Positions 34,886-43,757 of a stretch of 64,000 nucleotides of DNA are shown here, one piece after another; the stretch's first letter is position 1, and each line of letters starts with the position of its first letter. The position numbers and the translations under genes are program-made. Source of the DNA: Rhizorhabdus wittichii RW1. GTDB lineage: Bacteria; Pseudomonadota; Alphaproteobacteria; Sphingomonadales; Sphingomonadaceae. The DNA lies in contig CP000699.1 of assembly GCA_000016765.1 (NCBI GenBank), positions 2,815,001-2,879,000 of the forward strand, given 5' to 3'. A model generated the notes under the pieces. That model was given only the letters and a program-made list of their open reading frames with translations, searched no databases and was not told the DNA's origin.

Positions 34886-35266
34886 ATGACCCTGTTGCGA
34901 TCCGCCCGCCTCCTGCCCCTCGCCCCCGCCGCGCTGCTCGCCGCCTGCGGGCCGACCGGCCATGTCCCCGTCGTCTCGGCCCCGCCGCCGCCGGTGCGGG
35001 CCGAGGCCGGGCTCGACCGGGTGCTGGGCAAGGACGCCCGCGCGCTGATCAGCCTGTTCGGCGTCCCCGACCAGGACGTCCGTGAGGAGCCGGCGCGCAA
35101 GCTGCAATATGCCAGCGGCGTCTGCGTGCTCGACGCCTATCTCTATCCGCCGGGGCCGGGCCGCGAGCCGGTCGTCACCCATGTCGACGCCCGCCTGCCG
35201 ACCGGCGAGGACATCGACCGCGCCTCCTGCATCGCCGCGCTCAGCCGGCGGAAGGAAGCGCGTTAA
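34886..35266 (+). CDS. Small lipoprotein
   Basis: A 126-residue protein with a lipobox (ALLAAC). The mature part includes LGKDARALISLFGVPDQDVREE and KLQYASGVCVLDAYLYP, resembling small envelope lipoproteins of the SmpA/BamE-like or DUF type, but I cannot assign a family. The start at 34886 gives a standard signal; upstream ATG 34850 is less likely. Confidence 0.65.
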   Translation: MTLLRSARLLPLAPAALLAACGPTGHVPVVSAPPPPVRAEAGLDRVLGKDARALISLFGVPDQDVREEPARKLQYASGVCVLDAYLYPPGPGREPVVTHVDARLPTGEDIDRASCIAALSRRKEAR

Positions 35267-35281
35267 GCCATATCTTCCCGA

Positions 35282-35929
35282 TCAGTCCCGGCCCTCGGGC
35301 GCGCCGAGCGGGAAGAAGTGGCGGTAAGGCCGCGCCTCGTCGAGCGCGCGGGCGTAGCTCGGCCGGGCGAGCAGCCGCGCGCGATAGGCGCGCAGCGCCG
35401 CATATGTCTCGGGGATCGCGTGGCTCCAGTCGGCATAGAGCAGTTGCGGCGCCGCCGAGCAGTCGGCGAGGCCGAAGTCGCCCGCCACCCACTCGCGGTC
35501 GCGCATCCGCTCGTTGAGCAGCGCATAGGCGGTGTCGAGCGCGGCGCGCCAGCGGTCGCCGCCGTCGTCATGCTCGCGGCCGATCGCGATGTAGACGAGG
35601 CGCTGCTGCGGATAGGCGACATAATTGTCGAAGAAGCGGTCCCACATCCGCACCTCGGCCGCCGCCAGCGGATCGGCGGGGATCAGGCGCGGCGCATCGG
35701 GAAAGCGCGCCTCGACATGTTCGATGATGCCGGTCGCCTCGAACACCAGTTGGCCGTCGTCGACCGCCACCGGGAATTTGCCGACCGGCCAGAGCGCGGC
35801 GAACTCGCCCGCGTTCGGCTCGCTGCCGTCGAGCATCTTCTCCTCGAAGGCGATGCCCTTCTCGTAGAGCGCGGTCTTGGCCTTCTGGCAGTAGGAGGAG
35901 AAGGGATGGGCGTAGAGCTGGATCGTCAT
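35282..35929 (-). CDS. Glutathione S-transferase family protein
   Basis: A 215-residue GST. Thioredoxin-fold N-terminal half (QLYAHPFSSYCQKAKTALYE, PVGKFPVAVDDGQLVFEATG) and an all-helical C-terminal half. Ser/Cys near residues 10-12 is the likely glutathione contact. Substrate unknown. It precedes, on the same strand, the DHFR-like gene's downstream end, 19 bp away. Confidence 0.9.
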   Translation of the reverse strand: MTIQLYAHPFSSYCQKAKTALYEKGIAFEEKMLDGSEPNAGEFAALWPVGKFPVAVDDGQLVFEATGIIEHVEARFPDAPRLIPADPLAAAEVRMWDRFFDNYVAYPQQRLVYIAIGREHDDGGDRWRAALDTAYALLNERMRDREWVAGDFGLADCSAAPQLLYADWSHAIPETYAALRAYRARLLARPSYARALDEARPYRHFFPLGAPEGRD

Positions 35930-35948
35930 GGTCGCGCTGCCTTTCCGT

Positions 35949-36602
35949 TCATCGGCCGATGATGACATGCCGGGCGGCCTCGCCGGCTTCGCTGGAGAGC
36001 ACCCTATAGCCGAGCGCGGGAAGGTCGAGCCCCGCGAACAGCGCCTCGCCGCGGCCGAGCAGCACCGGCGCGATCGCGAGATGCAGCTCGTCGACCAGCC
36101 CCGCGGCCAGATATTGGCGCAGCGTCGACACGCCGCCGCCGATCTTGACGTCGCGATCGCCGGCCGCCGCCTTCGCCTGCTCCAGCGCCGCGCCGATCCC
36201 GTCGGTGACGAAGTGGAAGACGGTGCCGCCCGCCATCACCAGCGGGTCGCGCCGGTGGTGGGTGAGGATGAAGGTCGACGCATGGAACGGCGGTTCGTCG
36301 CCCCACCAGCCCGTCCATTCGTCGCCGTTCCAGGGGCCGCGCACCGGCCCGAACATGTTGCGGCCGAGGATGTGCGCGCCGAACCCCTCCATCGCGCGGC
36401 GGGCATGGACCGCGTCGACGCCGTCGGTGTCGCCGCCCTCCTCGCCGATCATCGCCCGGAAGCTGCGCGTCGCGAAATACCATTGGTGCAGCTCGGTGCC
36501 GCGATGCCCCAGCGGGTCGGCGAGGCTCTGGCCGGGGCCGGCGCCGGCGCCGAAACCGTCGAGCGAGATCGAAAAGCCCGCCGCGCGAACCTTGCTCATC
36601 AT
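35949..36602 (-). CDS. Dihydrofolate reductase-like (RibD C-terminal) protein
   Basis: A 217-residue protein. It begins KVRAAGFSISLDGFGAG and contains ILGRNMFGP, a flavin/NADPH reductase-like fold, and DVKIGGGVSTLRQYLAAGLVDELHL. Such proteins are usually reductases of unknown substrate and often sit beside HxlR regulators, as here. It is transcribed divergently from the HxlR gene over shared half-sites. Confidence 0.85.
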   Translation of the reverse strand: MMSKVRAAGFSISLDGFGAGAGPGQSLADPLGHRGTELHQWYFATRSFRAMIGEEGGDTDGVDAVHARRAMEGFGAHILGRNMFGPVRGPWNGDEWTGWWGDEPPFHASTFILTHHRRDPLVMAGGTVFHFVTDGIGAALEQAKAAAGDRDVKIGGGVSTLRQYLAAGLVDELHLAIAPVLLGRGEALFAGLDLPALGYRVLSSEAGEAARHVIIGR

Positions 36603-36612
36603 GACTCTCCTG

Positions 36613-36674
36613 AACCGCTTTCAATCTGCAAGCAGTTGCGTCCTATTTCAACCGATTGTACTTTGCAAGCGGTT
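36613..36674. promoter_or_regulatory. HxlR operator half-sites in the divergent spacer
   Basis: AACCGCTT (36613-36620) is the inverted form of AAGCGGTT (36667-36674), and AAGCAGTT (36630-36637) is a one-mismatch copy. Three half-sites in 62 bp between two divergent genes suggest autoregulation by the HxlR protein. Confidence 0.5.
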
Positions 36675-37184
36675 ATGACGACGGAACGACTTCCCGGCCG
36701 CTCCGGCTGCCCGATCAACCTGACGCTCGAAGTGCTCGGCGACCGCTGGAGCCTGATCGTCATCCGCGACATGATGTTCGGCAACCGCCGCCATTTCCGC
36801 GAACTGCTCGGCCAGTCGGAGGAGGGCATCGCCTCCAACATCCTCGCCGACCGGCTGAAGCGCCTCGTCGCCCTCGGGGTGCTGTCGAGGCAGGACGATC
36901 CGACCCACAAGCAGAAGGCGGTCTACAGCCTGACCGACAAGGGGATCGAGCTGCTGCCGCTGCTCGTCCAGATGGGCGCCTGGGGCCGCCGCCATCTGCC
37001 GACCACGCCCGAGCTGGCGATCCGCCAGCAGCTCATGGAGGAAGGCGGGCCGGCGCTGGTCGCCGATTTCATGGCCGAGCTGCGCCACCTGCACCTCGGC
37101 GTGCCGCTGCCCGCCGGACACGATCCGGTCCTTCCCCGGCTGCGCGCCGCCTATGAGGCGGAACTGGCGCGCCGGGGCGGCTGA
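36675..37184 (+). CDS. HxlR-family winged-helix regulator
   Basis: A 169-residue regulator. CPINLTLEVLGDRWSLIVIRD is the HxlR signature with a conserved Cys that may sense electrophiles or redox. The wing follows (LKRLVALGVLSRQD, YSLTDKGIELLPLL). The C-terminal extension of about 70 residues is unusual in length for HxlR. It probably controls the divergent DHFR-like gene. Confidence 0.9.
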   Translation: MTTERLPGRSGCPINLTLEVLGDRWSLIVIRDMMFGNRRHFRELLGQSEEGIASNILADRLKRLVALGVLSRQDDPTHKQKAVYSLTDKGIELLPLLVQMGAWGRRHLPTTPELAIRQQLMEEGGPALVADFMAELRHLHLGVPLPAGHDPVLPRLRAAYEAELARRGG

Positions 37185-37277
37185 CGGAAATGGGTCGGTT
37201 CCGCAGCGATCATGTTGCAGGACGATGACGCGCCCCATGGCCTGCCCCGCCCCATTCGCGCTAGGCAGGCGGTCGCC

Positions 37278-37916
37278 ATGACCGACCTGATCTCCTCCGT
37301 CGCCGAGCATCTCAAGTCCCGCGGCGCACAAAAGCTGCCCAGCGCCAAGGCCGAGCTGTTCATGATCCGCGACTTCCTGCCGGCGGAGACCTGCGCCGAG
37401 CTGGTCGCGCTGATCGACCGCGACAACCGGCCCTCGACGATCGCCGACGACCAGGGCATCGCCTATTTCCGCACCAGCAAGACCTGCGACCTCGACCCGC
37501 GCGACGCGCTGGCGCAGGCGATCGACGCGCGGATCGCCGACGCGCTGGGCATCGACCCGCGACTCGGGGAGCCGATCCAGGGCCAGAAATATGACGTCGG
37601 CGACGAGTTCCGCGACCATACCGACACGTTCGAGCCGACCGGCTTCGACTATCTCGCCCATTGCGGCGAGACCGGCCAGCGGAGCTGGACGGCGATGATC
37701 TATCTCAACGAACCCGCCGCCGGCGGCGCCACCCGCTTCCGCCGGCTCGACAAGATCATCCCGCCCGAGCGCGGAAAACTGGTGGCCTGGGCCAATATCG
37801 ACCGGTCGGGCCGGCCCAACGAGGCGACGTTGCATTGCGGGATGAAGGTCCGCAAGGGCGCCAAATACGTCATCACCAAATGGTATCGCGAACGGCCCTG
37901 GCCCGAACGGGGCTAA
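37278..37916 (+). CDS. 2-oxoglutarate/Fe(II) prolyl 4-hydroxylase-like dioxygenase
   Basis: A 212-residue P4H-type enzyme. Iron ligands HxD in FRDHTDTFEP and the distal His in EATLHCGM, with the 2OG-binding Lys in KGAKYVITKW. TAMIYLNEPAAGGATRF is the family core. Substrate unknown. The start is ATG 37278. Confidence 0.88.
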   Translation: MTDLISSVAEHLKSRGAQKLPSAKAELFMIRDFLPAETCAELVALIDRDNRPSTIADDQGIAYFRTSKTCDLDPRDALAQAIDARIADALGIDPRLGEPIQGQKYDVGDEFRDHTDTFEPTGFDYLAHCGETGQRSWTAMIYLNEPAAGGATRFRRLDKIIPPERGKLVAWANIDRSGRPNEATLHCGMKVRKGAKYVITKWYRERPWPERG

Positions 37917-37926
37917 GCCCGCCCCA

Positions 37927-37944
37927 CTGTCTCCGAACTGTCAT
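37927..37944 (+). promoter_or_regulatory. Pho box (PhoB-binding site) upstream of lipoprotein-TBDR pair
   Basis: CTGTCTC-CGAA-CTGTCAT: the second heptamer is a perfect CTGTCAT and the first matches five of seven, with the 4-bp spacing of a Pho box. GCGTAAT follows after another 4 bp. It lies about 98 bp ahead of the lipoprotein ATG. It predicts induction in phosphate starvation. Confidence 0.6.
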
Positions 37945-38041
37945 GTCGGCGTAATCGAGCCGCCATCCAGCCTCTCTAGGAGCGGGTTCCGAAGGGCGTG
38001 GCCGAGAGTCGGGCGCCCCCTCGTCCAGCAAAGGGGCCATC

Positions 38042-39565
38042 ATGAACAAGTTCCGCACCATCCTGATGCTCGGCTGCGCGCTGGCGGTCACCGCCTGCGG
38101 CGGCGCCGACGACGTCGCTTCGCCGGGTGAAGGCACCATCATCACCCCGACCCCCACCCCGACCCCGACGCCCACGCCGACCCCCACCCCGACTCCGGGC
38201 CAGGCCGCCGCGAGCTGCCCGACCGGCACGATCGACCGCGGCACCGTCACCTCGGCCTTCCGTAACTGCGAAATCTCGGGCCGCATCAGCGCCGACTATA
38301 CGCTGCAGAAGCTGCCGGGCGTGGTCTACTCGCTCTCCGGCCCGGTCAATGTCGGCACCGACATCGGCGGCGACGGCGCGGCCGCGGGCGGCCAGCGCGT
38401 CACCCTTACCGTCCAGCCGGGCGTCACCGTCTTCGCCTCGTCGGGCAACGACTATCTGGTCGTCAACCGCGGCTCGCGCCTGAACGCGATCGGCACCGCG
38501 ACCTCGCCGATCGTCTTCACCGCCCGCGACAACGTCGTCGGCTCCGCGACCGACAGCAGCCAGGGCCTGTGGGGCGGCATCATCCTGCTCGGCCGCGCGC
38601 CGATCTCGGATTGCAACACCGCGGTCACCGGCGGCTCGGCCCAGTGCCAGCAGGTCATCGAAGGCACCACCAGCTCGCTCTACGGCGGTGCCGAGGCGGC
38701 CGACAACAGCGGCACGCTGCAATATGTCCAGATCCGCTATTCGGGCTTCGCGATCGCGCCCGGCAACGAGCTGCAGGGCCTGACCCTGGGCGGCGTCGGC
38801 AGCGGCACCACCCTCGACCACATCCAGATCCACAACAGCTCGGACGACGGCATCGAGATCTTCGGCGGCCGCGCCAACCTGAAATATCTGGTGATCACCG
38901 GCGCCGACGACGACGCGCTCGACACCGACCTCGGCTACAAGGGCTTCATCCAGTTCGTGATCGGCGTGCAGCGCGACGGTTCGAACGGCGACTCGATGAT
39001 CGAAGCCGACTCGAACGGCAACGAGGACGCCACTCCGCGCCAGAACACCCGCCTCGCCAACTTCACCTTCGTCCAGCGCTCGACCGTCCAGGGCGGCAAC
39101 GTCATGCTGCTGCGCGGCGGCACCGACTATACGATGGTCAACGGCGTGGTGACCGGCACCGGCGCCTGCCTCGACATCGACGAGACCGGCACCACCACGA
39201 CCCGCGCGGCCAACAGCAGCCTCGACGACGTCGGCCCGCCGGTGTTCAACTCGGTCGCGCTCGCCTGCTCGGGCGGCAATTATCGCGCCGACGGCAACGA
39301 GGCGGCGGTCCAGACGATCTTCACCGCCGGCAGCAACAACAAGCCGAGCTTCACCTCGTCGCTGACCGGCACCTACATCAACGGCGCCAACGAAGCCGCC
39401 GTGCCGGCCTTCGACGCCAAGACGCTCGGCAGCTTCTTCGTCACCACGTCCTATATCGGCGCGGTGCGGGACGCGACCGACACCTGGTATGCGGGCTGGA
39501 CCTGCAACTCCTCGACCGCGTCGTTCGGCAGCACCAGCGGGGCCTGCACCGCGATCCCGAACTGA
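38042..39565 (+). CDS. Lipoprotein with TP-repeat linker, partner of TonB receptor
   Basis: A 507-residue protein. Signal peptide with lipobox (ALAVTAC, Cys19), then a flexible linker of nine Thr-Pro repeats, then a Gly/Asn/Asp/Thr-rich domain whose regular pattern (LDHIQIHNSSDDGIEIFGG, LKYLVITGADDDALDTD) looks like a right-handed parallel beta helix. It is likely surface-anchored. The gene sits behind a Pho box and 78 bp before a TonB receptor. A phosphate-starvation lipoprotein (ElpS) is encoded beside a T2SS in Caulobacter; whether this is a homologue cannot be decided here. Confidence 0.8.
   Translation: MNKFRTILMLGCALAVTACGGADDVASPGEGTIITPTPTPTPTPTPTPTPTPGQAAASCPTGTIDRGTVTSAFRNCEISGRISADYTLQKLPGVVYSLSGPVNVGTDIGGDGAAAGGQRVTLTVQPGVTVFASSGNDYLVVNRGSRLNAIGTATSPIVFTARDNVVGSATDSSQGLWGGIILLGRAPISDCNTAVTGGSAQCQQVIEGTTSSLYGGAEAADNSGTLQYVQIRYSGFAIAPGNELQGLTLGGVGSGTTLDHIQIHNSSDDGIEIFGGRANLKYLVITGADDDALDTDLGYKGFIQFVIGVQRDGSNGDSMIEADSNGNEDATPRQNTRLANFTFVQRSTVQGGNVMLLRGGTDYTMVNGVVTGTGACLDIDETGTTTTRAANSSLDDVGPPVFNSVALACSGGNYRADGNEAAVQTIFTAGSNNKPSFTSSLTGTYINGANEAAVPAFDAKTLGSFFVTTSYIGAVRDATDTWYAGWTCNSSTASFGSTSGACTAIPN
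38144..38197 (+). repeat. Thr-Pro codon repeat tract
   Basis: Nine tandem ACN-CCN units, mostly ACCCCG and ACCCCC, coding for the TP linker. Copy-number change in 6-bp steps would lengthen or shorten the linker in frame. Confidence 0.85.
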
Positions 39566-39584
39566 CCGGCGCTTGAACGACGAT

Positions 39585-39618
39585 ACGGGCGGCGGTCGCG
39601 GAAGCGCTCGCCGCCCGT
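39585..39618 (+). terminator. Hairpin between lipoprotein and TonB receptor genes
   Basis: ACGGGCGGCG pairs with CGCCGCCCGT around a 14-base loop. TCGCACATTTG follows, a weak T-tract. It may give partial termination, so that the lipoprotein is made in excess of the receptor. Confidence 0.5.
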
Positions 39619-39643
39619 TCGCACATTTGAACGGGGACCCATC

Positions 39644-42337
39644 ATGAACAACCCTCTCGCCTTCGGGCGCATCCTCCTGCTTTCGACGGCGCTGATGTCG
39701 CCGGCCGCGCTGCTCGCGCAGGCCGCCGCGCCGGCTCCCGCCGACCAGCCCGCCGACCGGTCGTCCGCCGACAAGGGCGAGGAGCAGGTCGAGATCTCGA
39801 CGCTCGGCGCGCCCTCGGCCCGCGACATCGTCGTCACCGGCCGCCGCCAGCAGAACGTCGTCCGCGCGACCCCGCAGGTCGTCTCGGTGCTCTCCTCGGC
39901 CGACATCGCCCGCACCGGCGACGGCGACATCGCCGGCGCGCTCCAGCGCGTCACCGGCCTGTCGGTGGTCGGCAACGGCTTCGTCTATGTCCGCGGCCTC
40001 GGCGACCGCTACTCGCTGGCGCTGCTCAACGGCTCGCCGCTGCCGAGCCCCGAGCCGCTCAAGCGCGTCGTCCCGCTCGACCTGTTCCCGACCAGCATCC
40101 TCGCCTCCTCGCTCGTCCAGAAGAGCTATTCGGCCAATTATCCGGGCGAGTTCGGCGGCGGCGTGATCAACCTGACGACCAAGGCGATCCCGACCGAGAC
40201 CTTCCTGTCGATCGGCGGATCGATCGCCGGCGACAGCGAGACGACCGGCAATCTCGGCTACACCTATTACGGGTCGGACTATGACTGGTTCGGCTTCGAC
40301 GACGGCACCCGCGACATCCCCAAGGGGCTGAAGTCCGCGATCAGGAATTCGGGCACCACCCCGATCGTCCAGGGCGCGACCTACAGCGCGCAGGACCTGC
40401 AGGGCTTCGCCGCCAGCCTGAACAATGCGGACACCGCGCTGCTCCAGCGCAACCGCAACATCCCGGCCAATTTCTCGGCCGACCTGACCGGCGGCACCTC
40501 GTTCGACACCGACAGCGGCCGGGTCGGCGTCCTCGCCGCCTTCGGCTACAGCAACAGCTGGCGGACCCGCGACGTGCTCCAGCAGTCGTCGATCGACCCG
40601 GACCTGGCCGGCATCCCGCAGACCCAGTTCCAGACCGTCATCACCGACAACCACGTCACGGTGAACGGCCTGCTCGGCCTCGGCGCCGAGGTGAACGACC
40701 ACAAGTTCCGCTGGACCAACCTGTTCATCCGCGACACCGTCAAGCAGGGCCGCCTGTCGGCCGGCTACAACCGCAGCGTCGAGGACCAGGACGCGACCTT
40801 GCCGCCGTCGCTGCTCAAGCAGAACACCTACTGGTTCGAGCGCCAGCTGATCGACACCCAGGGCGTCGCCGAGCTGCGCTTCGACAAGCTCAGCATCGAC
40901 CTGCGCGGCACCTATGCCAATTCGCAGCGCGAGAGCCCCTATGAGCGCAGCTTCAGCTATAATTACAGCCCGGTCGTCGGCGACTACGTCAACAACCTGA
41001 CGTCGGCCGGCCAGTCGGCCGACATCGCCTTCAGCGACCTCAACGAGGATGTCTACGCGGGCAGCGCCGACATCGGCTACACGCTCGACGGCGCGCTCAA
41101 GGGCACGCTGACCGCCGGCTATGCCTATAACAAGACGAAGCGGTCGTCCGAGCGCTACCAGTTCCAGTTCTTCCGCCCGACCGGCGCGCTGAACCAGGGC
41201 GTCGCGCAGGAGCGGCCGGACTTCCTGCTGTCCGACTATAATATCTACACCTACAACATCCAGCTCCGCGACGTGTCGGGCGCCGAAGGGTCGCGCGCCT
41301 ATGACGCGGATCTCGTGATCCATGCGGGCTACGGCCAGGCGGAGATCGAGCTGGGCGACGGCCTGCGCATCCAGGGCGGCGTCCGCTACGAGGACGCGAA
41401 GCAGACCGTCACCCCCGACGCCGGATCGGGCACCAACATCTCGAAGAGCTATTTCCTGCCGGCGCTGACGCTGACCTATAATTTCAACGACGACATGCAG
41501 GTCCGCATCGCCGGATCGAAGACCGTCGCCCGTCCGCAGTTCCGCGAGCTGGCGCGCCAGATCTACCAGGACTTCGAGAGCGATCGCCAGTTCACCGGCA
41601 ACCCGTTCCTGACCGATTCGAAGCTGACCAATGCCGAGGCGCGCTGGGAGTGGTATTTCGACCGCAACCAGCGGCTGTCGCTGGCGGGCTTCTACAAGAA
41701 GATCGACAATCCGATCGAGGCGTCGGCCTTCTTCGCGGGCGGCGGCGTGCTCCGCACCGGCTTCGCCAACGCGCCCGAGGCGCAGCTCTACGGCGCCGAG
41801 ATCGAGGCCGAGAAGCACTTCCCGCTCGACGGCCTCGGCGGCGAGTTCTTCGCCAGCAAGCGGCTGGTGATGATCGCCAACTACACCTGGACCAAGTCGA
41901 AGCTGAAGGTCGATGACTCGATCGTGATCGGGCCGGACCTGTCGCCGGTCGCCGCCAACACGCTGTTCCGCGACGGCGCGCCGCTGACCGGCCAGTCGGA
42001 CCACATCGCCAACCTCCAGCTCAGCTTCGAGGATACCGAGCGCCTGTCGCAGATCACGATGCTGCTCAACTATGCGAGCGACCGCGTGACCAACCGCGGC
42101 CCGATCCAGGGCACGCTGCGCCAGCCCGACATCGTCGAGAAGCCGGGCTTCCGGCTCGACCTGGTCGGCCGCCAGGGCTTCAAGCTGCTCGGCACCGACA
42201 TGGAGCTGAAGCTCGAGGCGCGCAACCTGACCGGGACCCCCTACAAGGAGTTCCAGAAGACCGGTTCGAACACCATCTACCTGAACCGCTACAAGGTCGG
42301 CCGCAGCTTCTCGCTGGGCCTGACCGCGAACTTCTGA
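39644..42337 (+). CDS. TonB-dependent outer-membrane receptor
   Basis: An 897-residue receptor. Signal peptide about 1-25, TonB box region RDIVVTGRR, plug domain (ALQRVTGLSVVGNGFVYVRG, LGDRYSLALLNG), then a 22-strand-type barrel ending SLGLTANF with a terminal Phe. The plug and the paired lipoprotein resemble TonB receptor/lipoprotein modules of sphingomonads and caulobacters. The Pho box upstream of the pair suggests uptake of a phosphorus-containing or phosphate-linked ligand. Ligand not known. Confidence 0.9.
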   Translation: MNNPLAFGRILLLSTALMSPAALLAQAAAPAPADQPADRSSADKGEEQVEISTLGAPSARDIVVTGRRQQNVVRATPQVVSVLSSADIARTGDGDIAGALQRVTGLSVVGNGFVYVRGLGDRYSLALLNGSPLPSPEPLKRVVPLDLFPTSILASSLVQKSYSANYPGEFGGGVINLTTKAIPTETFLSIGGSIAGDSETTGNLGYTYYGSDYDWFGFDDGTRDIPKGLKSAIRNSGTTPIVQGATYSAQDLQGFAASLNNADTALLQRNRNIPANFSADLTGGTSFDTDSGRVGVLAAFGYSNSWRTRDVLQQSSIDPDLAGIPQTQFQTVITDNHVTVNGLLGLGAEVNDHKFRWTNLFIRDTVKQGRLSAGYNRSVEDQDATLPPSLLKQNTYWFERQLIDTQGVAELRFDKLSIDLRGTYANSQRESPYERSFSYNYSPVVGDYVNNLTSAGQSADIAFSDLNEDVYAGSADIGYTLDGALKGTLTAGYAYNKTKRSSERYQFQFFRPTGALNQGVAQERPDFLLSDYNIYTYNIQLRDVSGAEGSRAYDADLVIHAGYGQAEIELGDGLRIQGGVRYEDAKQTVTPDAGSGTNISKSYFLPALTLTYNFNDDMQVRIAGSKTVARPQFRELARQIYQDFESDRQFTGNPFLTDSKLTNAEARWEWYFDRNQRLSLAGFYKKIDNPIEASAFFAGGGVLRTGFANAPEAQLYGAEIEAEKHFPLDGLGGEFFASKRLVMIANYTWTKSKLKVDDSIVIGPDLSPVAANTLFRDGAPLTGQSDHIANLQLSFEDTERLSQITMLLNYASDRVTNRGPIQGTLRQPDIVEKPGFRLDLVGRQGFKLLGTDMELKLEARNLTGTPYKEFQKTGSNTIYLNRYKVGRSFSLGLTANF

Positions 42338-42368
42338 TCGGACCATATCCGATCGGACGGCAGGAAGG

Positions 42369-42400
42369 GGGCGCGGGACCGGGGTTCCGCGCCCTCGCCT
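42369..42400. terminator. Hairpin between convergent TBDR and GH130 genes
   Basis: GGGCGCGG (42369-42376) pairs with CCGCGCCC (42387-42394), followed by TCGCCTTT. Imperfect T-run. Confidence 0.5.
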
Positions 42401-42404
42401 TTGG

Positions 42405-43757
42405 TCAGGACATCTTCGCCAGCAGCTCGGCGATCGGCACGAAGGCGAAGGCGACCGAGCTGTCGGCGACGCCATAGGGCAGGAACAGATGATCGCCATG
42501 GCGCAGCGCGCCGCAGGTGTAGACGACGTTGGGCACATAGCCCTCGCGGTCCTGGTCGTGCGCGGCGAGGATCGGCTCGACGGTCCGCCCGAGCAGCTTC
42601 GACGGATCGTCCTTGTCGAGCAGGACCGCGCCGATCGCATATTTGCGCATCGCGCCGACGCCGTGGGTGAGCAGCAGCCAGCCCTCGTCGAGCTCGATCG
42701 GCGGGCCGCAATTGCCGATCTGGACCAGCTCCCACGGATAGGCCGGCGTGAGCAGCAGATCCCCGTCCTCCCACTGGTCGACCCGGTCCGACGCCAGCAG
42801 GAACAGATTCTGCCCGTCCTGCCGGCCGATCATCATGTAATGGCCGCCGATCTTGCGCGGGAACAGCGCCATGCCCTTGTTGCGCGCCGCCGCCCCCCGC
42901 ATCGGCACCAGGTCGATCGCCCGGAAATCGCGGGTGCGCATCAGCTCCGACTGGATCTCGCGCCCCGAATAGGCGGTGTAGGTGCCGATATATTCGCGGC
43001 TGCCGTCGTCATGGGTGAACAGCGTCAGCCGCAGATCCTCCAGCCCGTTGCGCTGGGCCGGGGTGATCGGGAAGATCACCGTGCCCGACAGGGTGCTGTC
43101 GGGATGGCGATAGACCGTGGTCGGGCCGTCGAGATCGTAGATGCCGTCAGCGTCGGGCGCGTCGGCGGCGGTGGCGAAGGGCGGCTCGGGCGCCAGCGTC
43201 AGCTCGCAACCGGCGGAGATCAGCCCCTCGCGGAAGGCGACCGAGCTGATATGCCCCTCCCCCACCGCGCGCAGCGACATCAGGATGCGCAGCGTCGAGG
43301 GGGACAGCCCGCTCTGGTCGGGATGCGGCACCACGCTGGGGTTCATCAGCGCGGCGGCGGCATAGCTGTATTCGTGGCAGAAATAGGCGCCGATGAGCTG
43401 CCGCTTCTCCTCGCCGACGTCGGTCGGGTCGAGATCGAGCAGGGTGCGGATCTGGTCGAATCGGGTCTCGAACACCCGCCGCGTCTGCCAGTGGCGCGCC
43501 TCGAAATCGGCGAGGACGAGGTCGAGCTGCCGGCGCGTCTCCGCCGCGTCCAGGTCGAGCACCGCGCGGACGAGCCGCTGGGCGCGACCGGGTTCGGCGC
43601 CATTGGCCTGCCAGGCGAGGTGGAAGGGGCGCACCACGACCCGCGACGCATCGGCGGACAGGCGGAGCGGATGATTATAGGCCGCGAGCATGGGCTCCCA
43701 CAGATATTGGGACCGGACCGACGCCACCGCCGCCCTGAGGGGTTCAGGCGGCGTCAC
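42405..43757 (-). CDS. Glycosidase, GH130-like
   Basis: A 450-residue cytosolic protein with a five-bladed propeller look of GH130 phosphorylases and hydrolases acting on beta-mannosides (YTAYSGREIQSELMRTRDF, GMALFPRKIGGHYMMIGRQD, WELVQIGNCGPPIELDEGWL, GAVLLDKDDPSKLLGRTVEP). There is no signal peptide. I place the start at GTG 43757, 14 bp inside the end of the upstream glycosyltransferase gene; the longer frame upstream is antisense-like Trp/Arg-rich. Coupled with a GT4 gene, it may make or recycle a mannose-containing glycan. Confidence 0.78.
   Translation of the reverse strand: MTPPEPLRAAVASVRSQYLWEPMLAAYNHPLRLSADASRVVVRPFHLAWQANGAEPGRAQRLVRAVLDLDAAETRRQLDLVLADFEARHWQTRRVFETRFDQIRTLLDLDPTDVGEEKRQLIGAYFCHEYSYAAAALMNPSVVPHPDQSGLSPSTLRILMSLRAVGEGHISSVAFREGLISAGCELTLAPEPPFATAADAPDADGIYDLDGPTTVYRHPDSTLSGTVIFPITPAQRNGLEDLRLTLFTHDDGSREYIGTYTAYSGREIQSELMRTRDFRAIDLVPMRGAAARNKGMALFPRKIGGHYMMIGRQDGQNLFLLASDRVDQWEDGDLLLTPAYPWELVQIGNCGPPIELDEGWLLLTHGVGAMRKYAIGAVLLDKDDPSKLLGRTVEPILAAHDQDREGYVPNVVYTCGALRHGDHLFLPYGVADSSVAFAFVPIAELLAKMS

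Noticed and set aside
38144-38197. The TP tract as a CRISPR-like array
   Set aside because: Units are contiguous hexamers in a coding frame with no spacers. No CRISPR array or cas gene was seen in the window.
37976-42640. A 1554-residue minus-strand open frame
   Set aside because: It is antisense to the lipoprotein and TonB receptor genes and has only Arg/Ala/Gly/Asp-rich low-complexity sequence, a product of high third-position G+C.
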